Assembly (NCBI GenBank): GCA_900319715.1
Contig: ONPM01000012.1
Span: 1 to 57,436 of the forward strand
DNA: 57,436 nucleotides
Source: an uncultured Prevotella sp.
GTDB lineage: Bacteria > Bacteroidota > Bacteroidia > Bacteroidales > Bacteroidaceae
Direction: 5' to 3'
The notes beneath the pieces were generated by a model, which made no database searches, was not told the origin of the DNA, and saw only the letters and a list, made by a program, of their open reading frames with translations. The translations under genes and the position numbers were made by a program. Below are positions 1 through 9,197 of the stretch, in pieces (position 1 is the first letter of the stretch; every line of letters starts with the position of its first letter).

Positions 1-7
1 GTAAATT

Positions 8-274
8 ATGAGTCGTTCATTAAAGAAAGGTCCGTACATCAACGTATCACTCGAGAAGAAGATTCTCGCCATGAATGAGAGTGGTAAGAAGAATGTCGTC
101 AAGACATGGGCCAGGGCATCAATGATCTCCCCGGACTTCGTGGGACACACTGTTGCAGTTCATAACGGTAATAAGTTTATCCCTGTCTACGTTACTGAGA
201 ACATGGTAGGTCACAAACTCGGTGAGTTCGCACCCACCCGCCGCTTCGGTGGTCACGCCGGTAACAAGAAGTAA
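8..274 (+). CDS. rpsS: 30S ribosomal protein S19
   Basis: S19 of the 30S head, which with S13 contacts the A-site region and binds 16S rRNA. The 88-residue product has the family's full length, starting [10 protein letters not shown] and carrying the conserved region around [16 protein letters not shown] near residues 68-83. It is the first gene in the window, directly before rplV, so the window opens inside the S10 operon; the usual upstream genes (rpsJ to rplB) lie outside. The ATG at 8 is the only sensible start. Confidence 0.98.
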   Translation: MSRSLKKGPYINVSLEKKILAMNESGKKNVVKTWARASMISPDFVGHTVAVHNGNKFIPVYVTENMVGHKLGEFAPTRRFGGHAGNKK

Positions 275-311
275 TCCCAGGGACAATTAACATTAAACAT
301 TAAGAATTAAC

Positions 312-719
312 ATGGGAGCAAGAAAACATATTAAGGCTGAAGAAAGAAAAGCAGCACTTAAGACACAGTATTTTGCCAAGCTGAAGGGCTGCCCCTCCTC
401 ACCCCGCAAGATGCGCTATGTCGTCGACATGATCCGCGGCATGGAAGTGAATCGCGCACTGGGTGTGCTTCGTTTCTCGAAGAAGGCAGCAGCAGCAGAT
501 GTAGAGAAACTCCTCCGCTCGGCCATTGCCAACTGGGAAGCCAAGAATGACCGCAAGGCAGAGGACGGTGAACTGTTCATCACCCGCATCTTTGTCGACG
601 AGGGTGTGACAATGAAGAGAATGAGACCTGCACCTCAGGGCCGTGGCTACCGCATCCGTAAGCGCAGCAACCACGTGACTCTGTTCGTTGACGCTAAAAC
701 TAATGATGTAAAAGAATAA
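312..719 (+). CDS. rplV: 50S ribosomal protein L22
   Basis: L22 lines the peptide exit tunnel of the 50S subunit. The 135-residue product shows the family core ([15 protein letters not shown] near residues 29-43) and the C-terminal beta-hairpin region with [16 protein letters not shown] near residues 98-113, whose tip reaches into the tunnel. It follows rpsS after a 37-base gap built from repeated ATTAA-type words and precedes rpsC by 2 bases, so it is co-transcribed and probably translationally coupled with rpsC. Confidence 0.98.
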   Translation: MGARKHIKAEERKAALKTQYFAKLKGCPSSPRKMRYVVDMIRGMEVNRALGVLRFSKKAAAADVEKLLRSAIANWEAKNDRKAEDGELFITRIFVDEGVTMKRMRPAPQGRGYRIRKRSNHVTLFVDAKTNDVKE

Positions 720-721
720 GT

Positions 722-1444
722 ATGGGACAGAAAGTAAATCCAATAAGCAACCGTCTTGGAATCGTAAGAGGTTGGGATTCGAATTGGTTCGGAGGCAAGG
801 ACTTCGGAGATAACCTGGTAGAGGATCAGAAAATCCGTAAGTATCTGAACGAGCGTCTGGCCAAGGCCAGCGTGTCGAAGATTGTCATCGAGCGCACACT
901 GAAACTGGTCACCATTACGATCTGCACGGCTCGTCCGGGCATCGTCATTGGTAAGGGCGGACAGGATGTAGACAAACTGAAGGAGGAGTTGAAGAAACTC
1001 TACGATAAAGAGATCCAGATCAATATCTTCGAGGTGAAGCGCCCCGAACTCGATGCCACGATTGTTGCCAACAACATCGCTCGTCAGGTAGAGGGTAAGA
1101 TCGCTTACCGCCGCGCCATCAAGATGGCTATCCAGAACACGATGCGTGCTGGTGCCGAGGGTATCAAGGTGCTGATCTCAGGTCGTCTGAACGGTGCTGA
1201 AATCGCACGCAGCGAGATGCTCAAGGAGGGTCGTACTCCGCTGCACACCTATCGTGCTGACATCGACTACTGCCACGCAGAGGCTCTGACGAAAGTCGGT
1301 CTGCTGGGTATCAAGGTGTGGATCTGCCGTGGTGAGATCTATGGTGACGTAGACCTGACCCCGAACTTCACACAGGAGAAGGGTGGTAGCCGACAGAACG
1401 CCGGTGGTGGCCGTGACAGAAAGTTCCGTAATAAGAAGAAGTAA
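722..1444 (+). CDS. rpsC: 30S ribosomal protein S3
   Basis: S3 sits at the mRNA entry channel of the 30S subunit. The 240-residue protein begins [13 protein letters not shown], has the type II KH domain with the GxxG loop in [14 protein letters not shown] (about residues 75-88), and a C-terminal S3 domain with [15 protein letters not shown]. The tail is basic and glycine-rich ([15 protein letters not shown]). It starts 2 bases after rplV. Length and motifs look complete. Confidence 0.98.
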   Translation: MGQKVNPISNRLGIVRGWDSNWFGGKDFGDNLVEDQKIRKYLNERLAKASVSKIVIERTLKLVTITICTARPGIVIGKGGQDVDKLKEELKKLYDKEIQINIFEVKRPELDATIVANNIARQVEGKIAYRRAIKMAIQNTMRAGAEGIKVLISGRLNGAEIARSEMLKEGRTPLHTYRADIDYCHAEALTKVGLLGIKVWICRGEIYGDVDLTPNFTQEKGGSRQNAGGGRDRKFRNKKK

Positions 1445-1469
1445 TCACGAATTAGAGAATTAGAGAATT

Positions 1470-1898
1470 ATGTTACAGCCAAAAAGAGTAAGATATAGAA
1501 GACCTCAGGACGGACGCGGCAACAAAGGCAACGCCCACAGAGGTACGACACTGGCTTTCGGCAGCTTCGGCATCAAGACTATGGATGCGAAGTGGATCGA
1601 CAGCCGTCAGATTGAGGCAGCCCGTGTTGCCATCAACCGTTATATGAACCGTGAAGGTCAGGTTTGGATCCGCATCTTCCCCGACAAGCCCATCACCCGC
1701 AAGCCTGCTGACGTGCGAATGGGTAAAGGTAAGGGTGATCCCGCAGGATGGGTTGCTCCCGTCACTCCCGGCCGCATCCTCTTTGAAGTGGAAGGCGTTC
1801 CTTTCGACATCGCCAAGGAGGCTCTCCGCCTCGGCGCGCAGAAACTGCCTGTGAAGACAAAGTTTGTTGTTAGACGTGATTACGATAAAAACGCTTAA
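1470..1898 (+). CDS. rplP: 50S ribosomal protein L16
   Basis: L16 binds 23S/5S rRNA near the A-site of the 50S subunit. The 142-residue product shows the family pattern [16 protein letters not shown] at the N-terminus and the loop [22 protein letters not shown] at about residues 87-109. It lies between rpsC and rpmC, as is universal. The 25-base leader consists of three near-identical 8-mers (GAATTAGA-type) that run right up to the ATG. Confidence 0.98.
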   Translation: MLQPKRVRYRRPQDGRGNKGNAHRGTTLAFGSFGIKTMDAKWIDSRQIEAARVAINRYMNREGQVWIRIFPDKPITRKPADVRMGKGKGDPAGWVAPVTPGRILFEVEGVPFDIAKEALRLGAQKLPVKTKFVVRRDYDKNA

Positions 1899-1904
1899 TT
1901 GAGT

Positions 1905-2099
1905 ATGAAGATTAAAGAAGTAAGAGAACTCGAGACCAAGGACTTGGCCGAGCGTATTGAGGCTGAGGTTGCAAAGTACAACCAGATGAAGTTGAACCAC
2001 GCCATCACCCCGCTTGAGAATCCTTCTCAGATTAAGGCTGCCCGTCGTGATATCGCACGTATGAAAACAGAACTTCATCAGAGAGAACTTAAAAAATAA
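1905..2099 (+). CDS. rpmC: 50S ribosomal protein L29
   Basis: L29 is a small two-helix protein at the tunnel exit, part of the docking site for SRP and trigger factor. I use the ATG at 1905 (MKIKEVREL), giving 64 residues. An in-frame TTG at 1899 would add only Met-Ser and lies directly against the rplP stop. The sequence has the typical helical hairpin with basic C-terminus ([18 protein letters not shown]). It sits between rplP and rpsQ in standard order. Confidence 0.95.
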   Translation: MKIKEVRELETKDLAERIEAEVAKYNQMKLNHAITPLENPSQIKAARRDIARMKTELHQRELKK

Positions 2100-2110
2100 C
2101 AATGGTCCAT

Positions 2111-2368
2111 ATGGAAACAAGAAATTTAAGAAAGACAAGACAGGGTGTCGTTATCAGCAACAAGATGGATAAAACCATTGTTATTGCCGCCAAGTTCAAG
2201 GAGAAGCACCCTATTTATGGTAAGTTTGTCCAGAAGACAAAGAAGTATCACGCACACGACGAGAAGAACGAGTGCAACATCGGTGATACCGTGCTCATTA
2301 TGGAAACCCGTCCTCTGTCGAAGACAAAGAGATGGAGATTAGTTCAAATCGTAGAAAAAGCTAAGTAA
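2111..2368 (+). CDS. rpsQ: 30S ribosomal protein S17
   Basis: S17 is a primary 16S rRNA-binding protein with an OB fold. From the ATG at 2111 ([12 protein letters not shown]) the product is 85 residues, the length I expect for Bacteroidota S17. The upstream ATG at 2102 would add only MVH. Family motifs include [12 protein letters not shown] and the RNA-binding region around [12 protein letters not shown] and RPLSKTKRW. It is 2 bases upstream of rplN. Confidence 0.96.
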   Translation: METRNLRKTRQGVVISNKMDKTIVIAAKFKEKHPIYGKFVQKTKKYHAHDEKNECNIGDTVLIMETRPLSKTKRWRLVQIVEKAK

Positions 2369-2370
2369 TT

Positions 2371-2736
2371 ATGATACAGACAGAAACCAGATTGACTGTT
2401 GCTGACAACAGCGGTGCACGTGAGGCTCTCTGCATCCGTGTGCTGGGCGGCACAAAGCGCCGTTATGCCAGCGTAGGTGACATCATCGTCGTCTCTATCA
2501 AGAACGCGATCCCTACAAGTGACGTGAAGAAGGGTGCAGTATCAAAGGCTTTGGTTGTTCGCACAAAGAAGGAGATCCGCCGTGCTGATGGTTCGTACAT
2601 CCGTTTCGACGACAATGCCTGTGTGCTGTTGAACAATGCCGGCGAACTTCGCGGTAGCCGTATCTTCGGCCCTGTGGCCCGTGAGCTCCGCGCCGTGAAC
2701 ATGAAGGTCGTTTCTTTGGCACCTGAGGTACTTTAA
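2371..2736 (+). CDS. rplN: 50S ribosomal protein L14
   Basis: L14 is a conserved 23S rRNA-binding protein at the subunit interface and the docking site of RsfS. The 121-residue product starts [16 protein letters not shown] and ends [17 protein letters not shown], which is full length. The signature region ([20 protein letters not shown]) spans about residues 61-80. It is followed by a 33-base gap of AGTTTA-type repeated words before rplX. Confidence 0.98.
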   Translation: MIQTETRLTVADNSGAREALCIRVLGGTKRRYASVGDIIVVSIKNAIPTSDVKKGAVSKALVVRTKKEIRRADGSYIRFDDNACVLLNNAGELRGSRIFGPVARELRAVNMKVVSLAPEVL

Positions 2737-2769
2737 TAGTTGATAGTTTAAAGTTTATAGTTTAGAGAA

Positions 2770-3087
2770 ATGGCAAAGTTCAATATTAAGAAGAATGATA
2801 CCGTCATCGTCCTGGCCGGTGAGGACAAGGGCAAGACGGGTAAGGTGCTGAAGGTGATGGCCGACAAGGAGCGTGCACTTGTTGAAGGTGTGAACATGGT
2901 CAACAAGAGCGCCAAGCCGAGTGCCAAGAACCCTCAGGGAGGCTTCGTGAAGATGGAGGCTCCTATTCACATCTCAAATATTAGTTTGATTGATCCGAAG
3001 AGTGGCAAGGCTACCCGTGTCGCCATCAAGCGCGAGGGCAAAAAGGTCACCCGTATCGCTAAAAAGTCAGGGGAGGAGATTAAGTAA
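2770..3087 (+). CDS. rplX: 50S ribosomal protein L24
   Basis: L24 is an assembly initiator of the 50S subunit with an N-terminal KOW motif, seen here as [20 protein letters not shown] (about residues 10-29). The product has 105 residues and a basic C-terminus. Its TAA stop shares its last base with the rplE ATG (TAATG), a typical translational-coupling arrangement. Start ATG 2770 follows a short leader of repeated AGTTTA-type words. Confidence 0.97.
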   Translation: MAKFNIKKNDTVIVLAGEDKGKTGKVLKVMADKERALVEGVNMVNKSAKPSAKNPQGGFVKMEAPIHISNISLIDPKSGKATRVAIKREGKKVTRIAKKSGEEIK

Positions 3088-3644
3088 TGGCAAATACAGC
3101 ACAGTTAAAGACAGAGTACAAGGAGAAGATTGCTCCGGCTCTGAAGAAGCAGTTCAACTACACATCGGCAATGCAGATTCCCGTTCTGAAGAAGATTGTC
3201 GTCAACCAGGGTCTTGGTGACGCCACTCAGGACAAGAAGATTATCGATGTGGCTATCAACGAGATCTCCGCCATCTGTGGTCAGAAGGCCGTGGCAACCT
3301 ATTCCAAGAAGGATATCGCCAACTTCAAACTTCGTAAGAAGATGCCCATCGGTGTGATGGTGACCCTTCGCCGCGAGCGTATGTATGAGTTCCTGGAGAA
3401 ACTTGTGCGCATCGCCCTGCCGCGTATCCGTGACTTCAAGGGTATCGAGAGCAAGTTCGACGGCCGTGGTAACTACACACTGGGTATCCAGGAGCAGATT
3501 ATCTTCCCTGAGATCAATATCGATTCAGTGGACCGTATCCAGGGTATGAACATCACCTTCGTGACGACGGCTCAGACCGACGAGGAGGGTTATGCTCTGC
3601 TGAAGGCCTTCGGTCTCCCATTCAAGAACGCTAAAAACGATTAA
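3087..3644 (+). CDS. rplE: 50S ribosomal protein L5
   Basis: L5 binds 5S rRNA and forms part of the central protuberance. The 185-residue product is full length; it contains [17 protein letters not shown] near residues 35-51 and the family's conserved [18 protein letters not shown] near residues 126-143. It overlaps the rplX stop by one base and precedes rpsN by 5 bases, so the three genes are tightly coupled. Confidence 0.98.
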   Translation: MANTAQLKTEYKEKIAPALKKQFNYTSAMQIPVLKKIVVNQGLGDATQDKKIIDVAINEISAICGQKAVATYSKKDIANFKLRKKMPIGVMVTLRRERMYEFLEKLVRIALPRIRDFKGIESKFDGRGNYTLGIQEQIIFPEINIDSVDRIQGMNITFVTTAQTDEEGYALLKAFGLPFKNAKND

Positions 3645-3649
3645 GAGAT

Positions 3650-3967
3650 ATGGCAAAGGAATCAATGAAAGCCCGCGAGGTGAAGCGCGCCAAACTCGTT
3701 GCCCGCTATGCTGAGAAGCGTGCAGCCCTGAAGAAGATCATCGCTACAGCCGATGTGAACACAGAAGAGGGCGCTATGGCAGCCTATGAGGCAGCCCGCA
3801 AACTGCAGAGCATCCCCAAGAACGCCAACCCCATCCGTCTGCACAACCGCTGCAAGATCACGGGTCGTCCGAAGGGTTATATGCGTCAGTTCGGCCTCTC
3901 CCGTATCCAGTTCCGCGAGATGGCATCAAGCGGTCTGATACCTGGCGTGAAGAAGGCAAGCTGGTAA
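3650..3967 (+). CDS. rpsN: 30S ribosomal protein S14
   Basis: S14 binds the 3' domain of 16S rRNA in the 30S head. This is the zinc-free type: there are no CxxC pairs, and the core is [18 protein letters not shown] followed by [22 protein letters not shown]. At 105 residues it is longer than the roughly 89 residues I remember for Bacteroides S14; the extra residues appear to lie between about 28 and 52 ([20 protein letters not shown]). The reading frame is intact, so this looks like natural length variation. Confidence 0.97.
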   Translation: MAKESMKAREVKRAKLVARYAEKRAALKKIIATADVNTEEGAMAAYEAARKLQSIPKNANPIRLHNRCKITGRPKGYMRQFGLSRIQFREMASSGLIPGVKKASW

Positions 3968-4040
3968 ACCAGAGCGAAACAGAAGTTTTTTTATTATTAA
4001 TATTGTCGGGGCAGTCCCGATCAATTAAAACATTTATTTT

Positions 4041-4436
4041 ATGACAGATCCAATAGCAGATTATCTGACCAGACTCAGAAATGCCATCATGGCACATCAC
4101 CGTGTCGTGGAGGTGCCTGCGTCGAACTTGAAGAAGGAAATCACGAAGATCCTCTTCGAGAAGGGTTACATCCTGAACTACAAGTTCATCGAGGATGGTC
4201 CTCAGGGTACTATCAAGGTGGCCCTGAAGTATGACCCCGCCACGCGTGAGAACGCCATCAAGTGTCTTAAGAGAGTATCCACCCCGGGTCTCCGCCGCTA
4301 CACCGGCTACAAAGACATGCCGAGAGTTATTAACGGACTTGGTATCGCCATCATTTCCACGTCCAAAGGTGTTATGACAGACAAAGAGGCTGCCGACCTG
4401 AAGATCGGCGGCGAGGTTCTTTGCTACGTATATTAA
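4041..4436 (+). CDS. rpsH: 30S ribosomal protein S8
   Basis: S8 binds helix 21 of 16S rRNA and in many bacteria represses the spc operon. The 131-residue product begins MTDPIADYLTRLRNA and ends with the conserved STSKGVMTDKEAADLKIGGE and CYVY region. The 73-base gap after rpsN, unusually long for this cluster, contains a T-run and a small hairpin (TCGGG 4006-4010 with CCCGA 4016-4020), which could be a processing or autoregulatory site; that role is only inferred from its position. Confidence 0.98.
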   Translation: MTDPIADYLTRLRNAIMAHHRVVEVPASNLKKEITKILFEKGYILNYKFIEDGPQGTIKVALKYDPATRENAIKCLKRVSTPGLRRYTGYKDMPRVINGLGIAIISTSKGVMTDKEAADLKIGGEVLCYVY

Positions 4437-4450
4437 TTGGAGGATAGCAT

Positions 4451-5020
4451 ATGTCAAGAATAGGAAAATTGCCAATTAGTATTCCTGCAGGCGTTACTGT
4501 GACTCAGGACAAGGACGGTCTTGTGACCGTTAAGGGTCCGAAGGGTGAACTTTCTCAGAAGGTAGACGCCTCTATCAAAGTGAAGATTGAGGATGGTCAC
4601 GTCACATTCGAGATAGACGAGAACAGCCCTGTCAACATCAAGCAGAAGCAGGCTTTCCACGGTCTGTATCGTGCACTCGTCAACAATATGGTTGTCGGTG
4701 TGAGCGAAGGTTATAAGAAGGAGATGGAACTCGTGGGTGTCGGTTACCGTGTGTCTAACCAGGGTAACATCATCGAGTTTGCTCTCGGTTATACGCACCC
4801 CATCTTTATCCAACTTCCTAAGGAGGTGAAGGTAGAGACCAAGATGGAGCGTAACCAGAACCCCCAGATCATCCTCGAGTCATGCGACAAGGCACTGCTC
4901 GGTCTGATCTGCGCTAAAATTCGTTCTTTCCGCATGCCTGAGCCTTACAAAGGAAAGGGTATCTTGTTCAAGGGTGAGGTTATCCGTCGTAAGTCGGGTA
5001 AGTCAGCCTCGGCTAAGTAA
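4451..5020 (+). CDS. rplF: 50S ribosomal protein L6
   Basis: L6 lies near the sarcin-ricin loop and factor-binding site. The 189-residue product has the two similar domains of the family and the C-terminal signature PEPYKGKGILFKGEVIRRK near residues 163-181. The start MSRIGKLPISIPAGV is typical. It is 14 bases after rpsH; GGAGG at 4440-4444 just before the ATG resembles a Shine-Dalgarno sequence, which is uncommon in this phylum. Confidence 0.98.
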   Translation: MSRIGKLPISIPAGVTVTQDKDGLVTVKGPKGELSQKVDASIKVKIEDGHVTFEIDENSPVNIKQKQAFHGLYRALVNNMVVGVSEGYKKEMELVGVGYRVSNQGNIIEFALGYTHPIFIQLPKEVKVETKMERNQNPQIILESCDKALLGLICAKIRSFRMPEPYKGKGILFKGEVIRRKSGKSASAK

Positions 5021-5051
5021 TTAAGAATTAATCATTAAAGGATTCAAGATT

Positions 5052-5396
5052 ATGACAACAAAGAAAGAAGAAAGACGAATTAAGATCAAATATAGAATTC
5101 GCAAGAACGTGTTCGGCACTGCCGAGCGTCCTCGTCTGAGTGTGTTCCGCTCGAACAAGCAGATCTATGCTCAGGTGATTAATGATTTGGAAGGTAAAAC
5201 ACTCGCATCTGCATCTTCTCTGGGTCTGGAGGCTATGCCGAAGATCCAGCAGGCTGAGAAGGTTGGTGAACTGTTGGCTAAGAAGGCTCAGGAGGCAGGC
5301 ATCAGCGCCGTTGTCTTCGACCGTAATGGCTATCTGTATCACGGCCGTGTCAAGTCTCTGGCAGACGCAGCACGTAAAGGTGGACTTAAATTCTAA
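5052..5396 (+). CDS. rplR: 50S ribosomal protein L18
   Basis: L18 binds 5S rRNA together with L5 and L25. The 114-residue product begins with a basic tail ([20 protein letters not shown]) and has the conserved [18 protein letters not shown] core and the C-terminal [24 protein letters not shown]. It is full length and lies between rplF and rpsE in canonical order, with a 31-base upstream gap of ATTAA-type words. Confidence 0.98.
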   Translation: MTTKKEERRIKIKYRIRKNVFGTAERPRLSVFRSNKQIYAQVINDLEGKTLASASSLGLEAMPKIQQAEKVGELLAKKAQEAGISAVVFDRNGYLYHGRVKSLADAARKGGLKF

Positions 5397-5402
5397 ACGA
5401 TT

Positions 5403-5915
5403 ATGGCAATGAAAAATGTTAAAGTAAATAGTGACGTAGTGTTGAAAGACAGACTGGTTGCCATCAACCGTGTAACGAAGGTTACCAAGGGAGGTCGCAC
5501 CTTTACATTCGCAGCCATTGTTGTTGTCGGCGACGGCAACGGCATCATCGGCTGGGGTCTGGGCAAGGCTGGTGAAGTTACCGCCGCCATCGCCAAGGGT
5601 GTAGAGGCAGCCAAGAAGAATCTTGTGAAAGTTCCCGTGCTCAAGGGCACCATCCCTCATGAGATGGAGGCTCGCTTCGGTGGTGCACAGGTGTTCCTGA
5701 AGCCGGCTGCTGCCGGTACCGGTCTGGTGGCTGGTGGTGCTATGCGTGCCGTGCTGGAGAGCGTCGGTGTCAAGGATGTGCTTGCCAAGTCGAAGGGCTC
5801 TTCGAACCCCCACAACCTGGTGAAGGCTACCATCACGGCTCTGAGCCAGATGCGTGACGCCTACACGGTGGCAGGTACTCGCGGTATCAGTATGGAAAAA
5901 GTATTCAAAGGTTAA
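5403..5915 (+). CDS. rpsE: 30S ribosomal protein S5
   Basis: S5 helps maintain decoding accuracy on the 30S subunit. The 170-residue protein has the N-terminal S5 domain ([20 protein letters not shown], about residues 22-41) and the C-terminal domain with [18 protein letters not shown] (about residues 128-145). It starts 6 bases after rplR. Length is normal and no frame problem is visible. Confidence 0.98.
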   Translation: MAMKNVKVNSDVVLKDRLVAINRVTKVTKGGRTFTFAAIVVVGDGNGIIGWGLGKAGEVTAAIAKGVEAAKKNLVKVPVLKGTIPHEMEARFGGAQVFLKPAAAGTGLVAGGAMRAVLESVGVKDVLAKSKGSSNPHNLVKATITALSQMRDAYTVAGTRGISMEKVFKG

Positions 5916-5929
5916 AGGAGACAAAGACT

Positions 5930-6106
5930 ATGGCAACAATTAAGGTAAAGCAGATTAAGAGTAAGATCGGTTATCCGATAGACCAGAAGCGTACGCTCCA
6001 GGCTCTCGGCCTGCGTAAGATCTCTCAGGTTGTTGAAGTTGAGGATACTCCTTCAATCCGTGGTATGATCCGCAAGGTTCACCATCTCGTGACCGTTATT
6101 GACTAA
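5930..6106 (+). CDS. rpmD: 50S ribosomal protein L30
   Basis: This short gene encodes a 58-residue L30, which binds 23S rRNA. Translation from the ATG at 5930 gives [20 protein letters not shown] followed by the family pattern [20 protein letters not shown] and an end in [11 protein letters not shown]. It sits in the expected place between rpsE and rplO, 14 bases after rpsE, with AAAGGAG at 5914-5920 as a probable ribosome-binding site. Confidence 0.97.
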   Translation: MATIKVKQIKSKIGYPIDQKRTLQALGLRKISQVVEVEDTPSIRGMIRKVHHLVTVID

Positions 6107-6134
6107 TAGCAACAATTAAAAAGTAGATTCGATT

Positions 6135-6581
6135 ATGAAACTGAATAATTTAAAGCCGGCTGAAGGTTCTACCCACTCTCGTCGTCGTATCGGTCGCGGT
6201 CCTGGTTCAGGTCTGGGCGGTACTTCTACCCGTGGTCACAAGGGTGCCAAGGCTCGTTCTGGTTATAAGAAGAAGGTTGGTTTCGAAGGCGGTCAGATGC
6301 CTCTCCAGCGTCGTGTCCCGAAGGGTGGTTTCAAGAACATCAACCACAAGGAGTACTTCGCTGTGAATCTCTCCACTCTGCAGAGACTGGCAGAGGAGAA
6401 GAACCTCACCAAGATCGGTATCGCAGAACTCGTGGCTGCTGGTCTGACCAACGGCAAGGAGTTGGTGAAGGTACTTGGCAACGGTGAACTGAAGGCCAAG
6501 ATCGAAGTGGAGGCCAATGCCTTCTCAAAGACTGCCGAGGAAGCAATCAAGGCAGTAGGTGGTAACGCAACAAAAATCTAA
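6135..6581 (+). CDS. rplO: 50S ribosomal protein L15
   Basis: L15 is a late-assembly 50S protein. The 148-residue product has the glycine-rich, basic N-terminal extension typical of the family (RRRIGRGPGSGLGGTSTRGH) and the signature EGGQMPLQRRVPKGGFKN near residues 51-68. It ends 6 bases before secY, as is usual in the spc operon, which ties ribosomal protein output to the Sec channel. Confidence 0.98.
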   Translation: MKLNNLKPAEGSTHSRRRIGRGPGSGLGGTSTRGHKGAKARSGYKKKVGFEGGQMPLQRRVPKGGFKNINHKEYFAVNLSTLQRLAEEKNLTKIGIAELVAAGLTNGKELVKVLGNGELKAKIEVEANAFSKTAEEAIKAVGGNATKI

Positions 6582-6587
6582 ACAGTA

Positions 6588-7928
6588 ATGAAGAAGTTAA
6601 TAGAGACACTGAAGAACATCTGGAAGATTGAGGATCTGCGCCAGCGCCTCCTCATCACGCTCCTGTTCGTGGCGATTTATCGTTTCGGCTCGTTCGTGGT
6701 ACTTCCTGGTATCAACCCGGCTATGTTGAGCCAACTGCAGTCACAGACTGCCGGCGGTCTGATGTCGCTGCTCGATATGTTCTCTGGTGGCGCATTCTCC
6801 AACGCATCTATCTTTGCGCTTGGAATCATGCCTTACATCTCTGCTTCAATCGTTATGCAGCTCCTCGCCGTCGCTGTGCCTTACGTTCAGAAGATGCAGC
6901 GTGAGGGTGAGAGCGGCCGTAAGAAGATTGCCATGTATACCCGTTGGCTCACAGTGGCCATCCTGTTGTTCCAGGCTCCGGGTTACCTGATGAACCTGAA
7001 GATGCAGGCTGGTGCTGCCCTCGCTCAGGGCATCTCCTGGTCTGTGTTCATGGTTCCGGCCGTCATTATACTGTCCGCAGGAAGTATGTTTATCCTCTGG
7101 CTGGGTGAGCGCATTACCGATAAGGGTATAGGAAACGGTATCTCGCTGATCATTATGATTGGTATCATCGCCCGTCTGCCCCAGGCTTTCTTCCAGGAGT
7201 TGACGTCACGATTCACCGCCATCTCAGGTGGTGGTCTGGTGATGTTCCTCGTTGAGATCATCATTCTCTATGCAGTTGTTTGTGCATCTATTGTTCTGGT
7301 ACAGGGCGTCCGTAAAGTGCCCGTACAGTATGCAAAGCGCATTGTAGGTAATCAGCAGGTCGGCGGTGCACGCCAGTATATCCCGCTGAAGTTGTTTGCT
7401 GCCAACGTGATGCCTATCATCTTTGCTCAGGCACTGATGTTCATCCCGCTGACACTCGTGCAGTATTCTGCTCCGGAGAATGCCAGTTGGTTTGTCCGTA
7501 CGATGCTTGATCATCACAGTTGGACCTACAACATCATCTTCGCGTTGCTGATCATCGCATTCACATACTTCTATACGGCTATCACGCTCAACCCGACGCA
7601 GATGGCCGAGGACATGAAGCGTAACAACGGATTCATCCCTGGCGTTAAGCCTGGTAAGGAGACGGCAGAGTATATCGACACGGTGATGTCGCGTATCACA
7701 CTGCCCGGATCCTTGTTCATCGCCTTCATCGCTGTGATGCCTGCACTGGCAAGCCTGTTGAATGTGCAGGATGCGTTTTCTCAGTTCTTCGGCGGTACGT
7801 CACTGCTGATTCTCGTCGGTGTGGTGCTTGACACACTCGCTCAGATTGAGAGTCATCTGTTGATGCGCCACTACGATGGTTTGCTCAGTTCTGGCCGTAT
7901 CCACGGCCGTGGCATGGCGGCTTACTAA
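6588..7928 (+). CDS. secY: Protein translocase subunit SecY
   Basis: SecY is the ten-helix pore of the Sec translocon in the inner membrane. The 446-residue product has the family's length, the plug/TM2 region after FGSFVVLPGINP (about residues 33-44), the motif GIMPYISASIVMQLL (TM2-TM3, residues 79-93) and the cytoplasmic loop region with NNGFIPGVKPGKETAEYID near residues 345-363. It is encoded between rplO and map within the spc operon. Confidence 0.98.
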   Translation: MKKLIETLKNIWKIEDLRQRLLITLLFVAIYRFGSFVVLPGINPAMLSQLQSQTAGGLMSLLDMFSGGAFSNASIFALGIMPYISASIVMQLLAVAVPYVQKMQREGESGRKKIAMYTRWLTVAILLFQAPGYLMNLKMQAGAALAQGISWSVFMVPAVIILSAGSMFILWLGERITDKGIGNGISLIIMIGIIARLPQAFFQELTSRFTAISGGGLVMFLVEIIILYAVVCASIVLVQGVRKVPVQYAKRIVGNQQVGGARQYIPLKLFAANVMPIIFAQALMFIPLTLVQYSAPENASWFVRTMLDHHSWTYNIIFALLIIAFTYFYTAITLNPTQMAEDMKRNNGFIPGVKPGKETAEYIDTVMSRITLPGSLFIAFIAVMPALASLLNVQDAFSQFFGGTSLLILVGVVLDTLAQIESHLLMRHYDGLLSSGRIHGRGMAAY

Positions 7929-7934
7929 TCTTCT

Positions 7935-8735
7935 ATGAAGATCTACCTGAAGACTGAAGATGAGATAGAACTGATGCGTCAGGCTAACCAACTTGTTGGT
8001 AAGACGCTTGGCGAATTGGCAAAATATATCAAGCCTGGAGTAACGACCCTCCAATTGGACAAGATCGCGGACGAGTTCATCAGAGACCATGGTGCCGTCC
8101 CGACGTTCAAGGGGTTCCCCAATCCATATGGAGGGCCGTTTCCTGCCAGCATCTGTACGTCGGTGAATGACGTCGTCGTACATGGTGTGCCGAATGAGAG
8201 CACAGTCCTTAAGGAGGGAGATATCATCTCCGTAGACTGTGGGACGCTCTTGAACGGTTTCAATGGCGACTCTTGCTACACGTTCTGCGTGGGCGAGGTT
8301 TCCGATGAAGTCAAACAGTTGCTCAAAACAACCAAGGAGTCACTTTTCCTTGGCATCGAGCAGGCGGTGGCAGGAAAGCATCTGGGTGATATCAGCAGTG
8401 CTGTGCAAGACCACTGCGAGGCACATGGATATGGTGTCGTGCGCGAACTGACTGGTCACGGTATTGGTCGCGAGATGCACGAGGATCCTCAGGTGCCGAA
8501 CTATGGCAGACGGGGGAATGGTGTGATGCTGAAAGCCAGCATGTGTATCGCCATCGAACCTATGATCACGATGGGCAATCGTTCTATCTGGCTGGACCAG
8601 GATCGCTGGACTGTCAGGACCCGCGACGGGAAGCCTGCAGCCCATTTCGAACATACGATTGCCATCAGGCGAGGCAAGGCTGAGATTCTGTCTTCTTTCG
8701 AGGAAGTAGAACAAGTAGAAGGACATTTATATTAA
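7935..8735 (+). CDS. map: Methionine aminopeptidase, type I
   Basis: Map removes the N-terminal methionine from nascent proteins. The 266-residue product has the type I fold with the expected metal ligands: Asp in [15 protein letters not shown], His in [15 protein letters not shown], and Glu in CIAIEPM and HFEHTIAI. It lies between secY and infA, 6 bases after secY, the order found across Bacteroidota. Length and active site appear complete. Confidence 0.98.
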   Translation: MKIYLKTEDEIELMRQANQLVGKTLGELAKYIKPGVTTLQLDKIADEFIRDHGAVPTFKGFPNPYGGPFPASICTSVNDVVVHGVPNESTVLKEGDIISVDCGTLLNGFNGDSCYTFCVGEVSDEVKQLLKTTKESLFLGIEQAVAGKHLGDISSAVQDHCEAHGYGVVRELTGHGIGREMHEDPQVPNYGRRGNGVMLKASMCIAIEPMITMGNRSIWLDQDRWTVRTRDGKPAAHFEHTIAIRRGKAEILSSFEEVEQVEGHLY

Positions 8736-8739
8736 TTAT

Positions 8740-8958
8740 ATGGCAAAACAATCCGCTATAGAGCAGGACGGAACCATCGTTGAATCGCTGTCGAATGCGA
8801 TGTTCCGAGTAGAACTTGAGAATGGAGTACAGATCATTGCGCACATCTCTGGTAAGATGAGAATGCATTATATCAAGATCCTTCCCGGTGATAAGGTGAA
8901 GGTAGAGATGAGTCCGTATGATCTGACAAAAGGAAGAATTGTATTCAGATACAAATAA
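8740..8958 (+). CDS. infA: Translation initiation factor IF-1
   Basis: IF-1 binds the 30S A-site during initiation. The 72-residue OB-fold protein reads [20 protein letters not shown] at the start and has [28 protein letters not shown] with the family ending KGRIVFRYK. It is full length and follows map by 4 bases, in line with the standard secY-map-infA-rpmJ order. Confidence 0.98.
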   Translation: MAKQSAIEQDGTIVESLSNAMFRVELENGVQIIAHISGKMRMHYIKILPGDKVKVEMSPYDLTKGRIVFRYK

Positions 8959-8972
8959 ACAAAAGAACGATT

Positions 8973-9089
8973 ATGAAGACAAGAGCATCATTGAAGAAGC
9001 GTACCCCGGATTGCAAGATTGTACGTCGCAAGGGACGCCTGTTCGTTATCAACAAGAAGAACCCGAAGTATAAAATGCGTCAGGGTTAA
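8973..9089 (+). CDS. rpmJ: 50S ribosomal protein L36
   Basis: A 38-residue L36, the smallest 50S protein. It begins [20 protein letters not shown] and ends [12 protein letters not shown]. Only one cysteine (Cys14) is left, so this is the zinc-free form without the CxxC...H ligands; I recall this form as usual in Bacteroidota. It lies 14 bases after infA, and a new promoter follows before rpsM. Confidence 0.96.
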   Translation: MKTRASLKKRTPDCKIVRRKGRLFVINKKNPKYKMRQG

Positions 9090-9133
9090 TGTTAAATATG
9101 CATAAAATGTGCGGAGGTTTGAGAAAATCTTCG

Positions 9134-9141
9134 TACCTTTG
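9134..9141 (+). promoter_or_regulatory. Putative promoter (-7 box) of the alpha operon
   Basis: TACCTTTG matches the Bacteroidota -7 consensus TAnnTTTG. It lies 57 bases upstream of rpsM in the 108-base gap after rpmJ, so the alpha operon (rpsM to rplQ) can probably be transcribed on its own. No well-spaced -33 TTTG is present: the nearest, at 9118-9121, is too close (12 bases instead of about 20). Confidence 0.6.
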
Positions 9142-9197
9142 CATGCTTTTTAGCAGAATTTCGAAATTTAACGTATTATTTTTTTATTAATTTTCAA

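Noticed and set aside
5028-5924. Long minus-strand frame opposite rplR-rpsE
   Set aside because: Shadow of highly biased ribosomal codon use; His/Leu/Thr-rich with no family resemblance.
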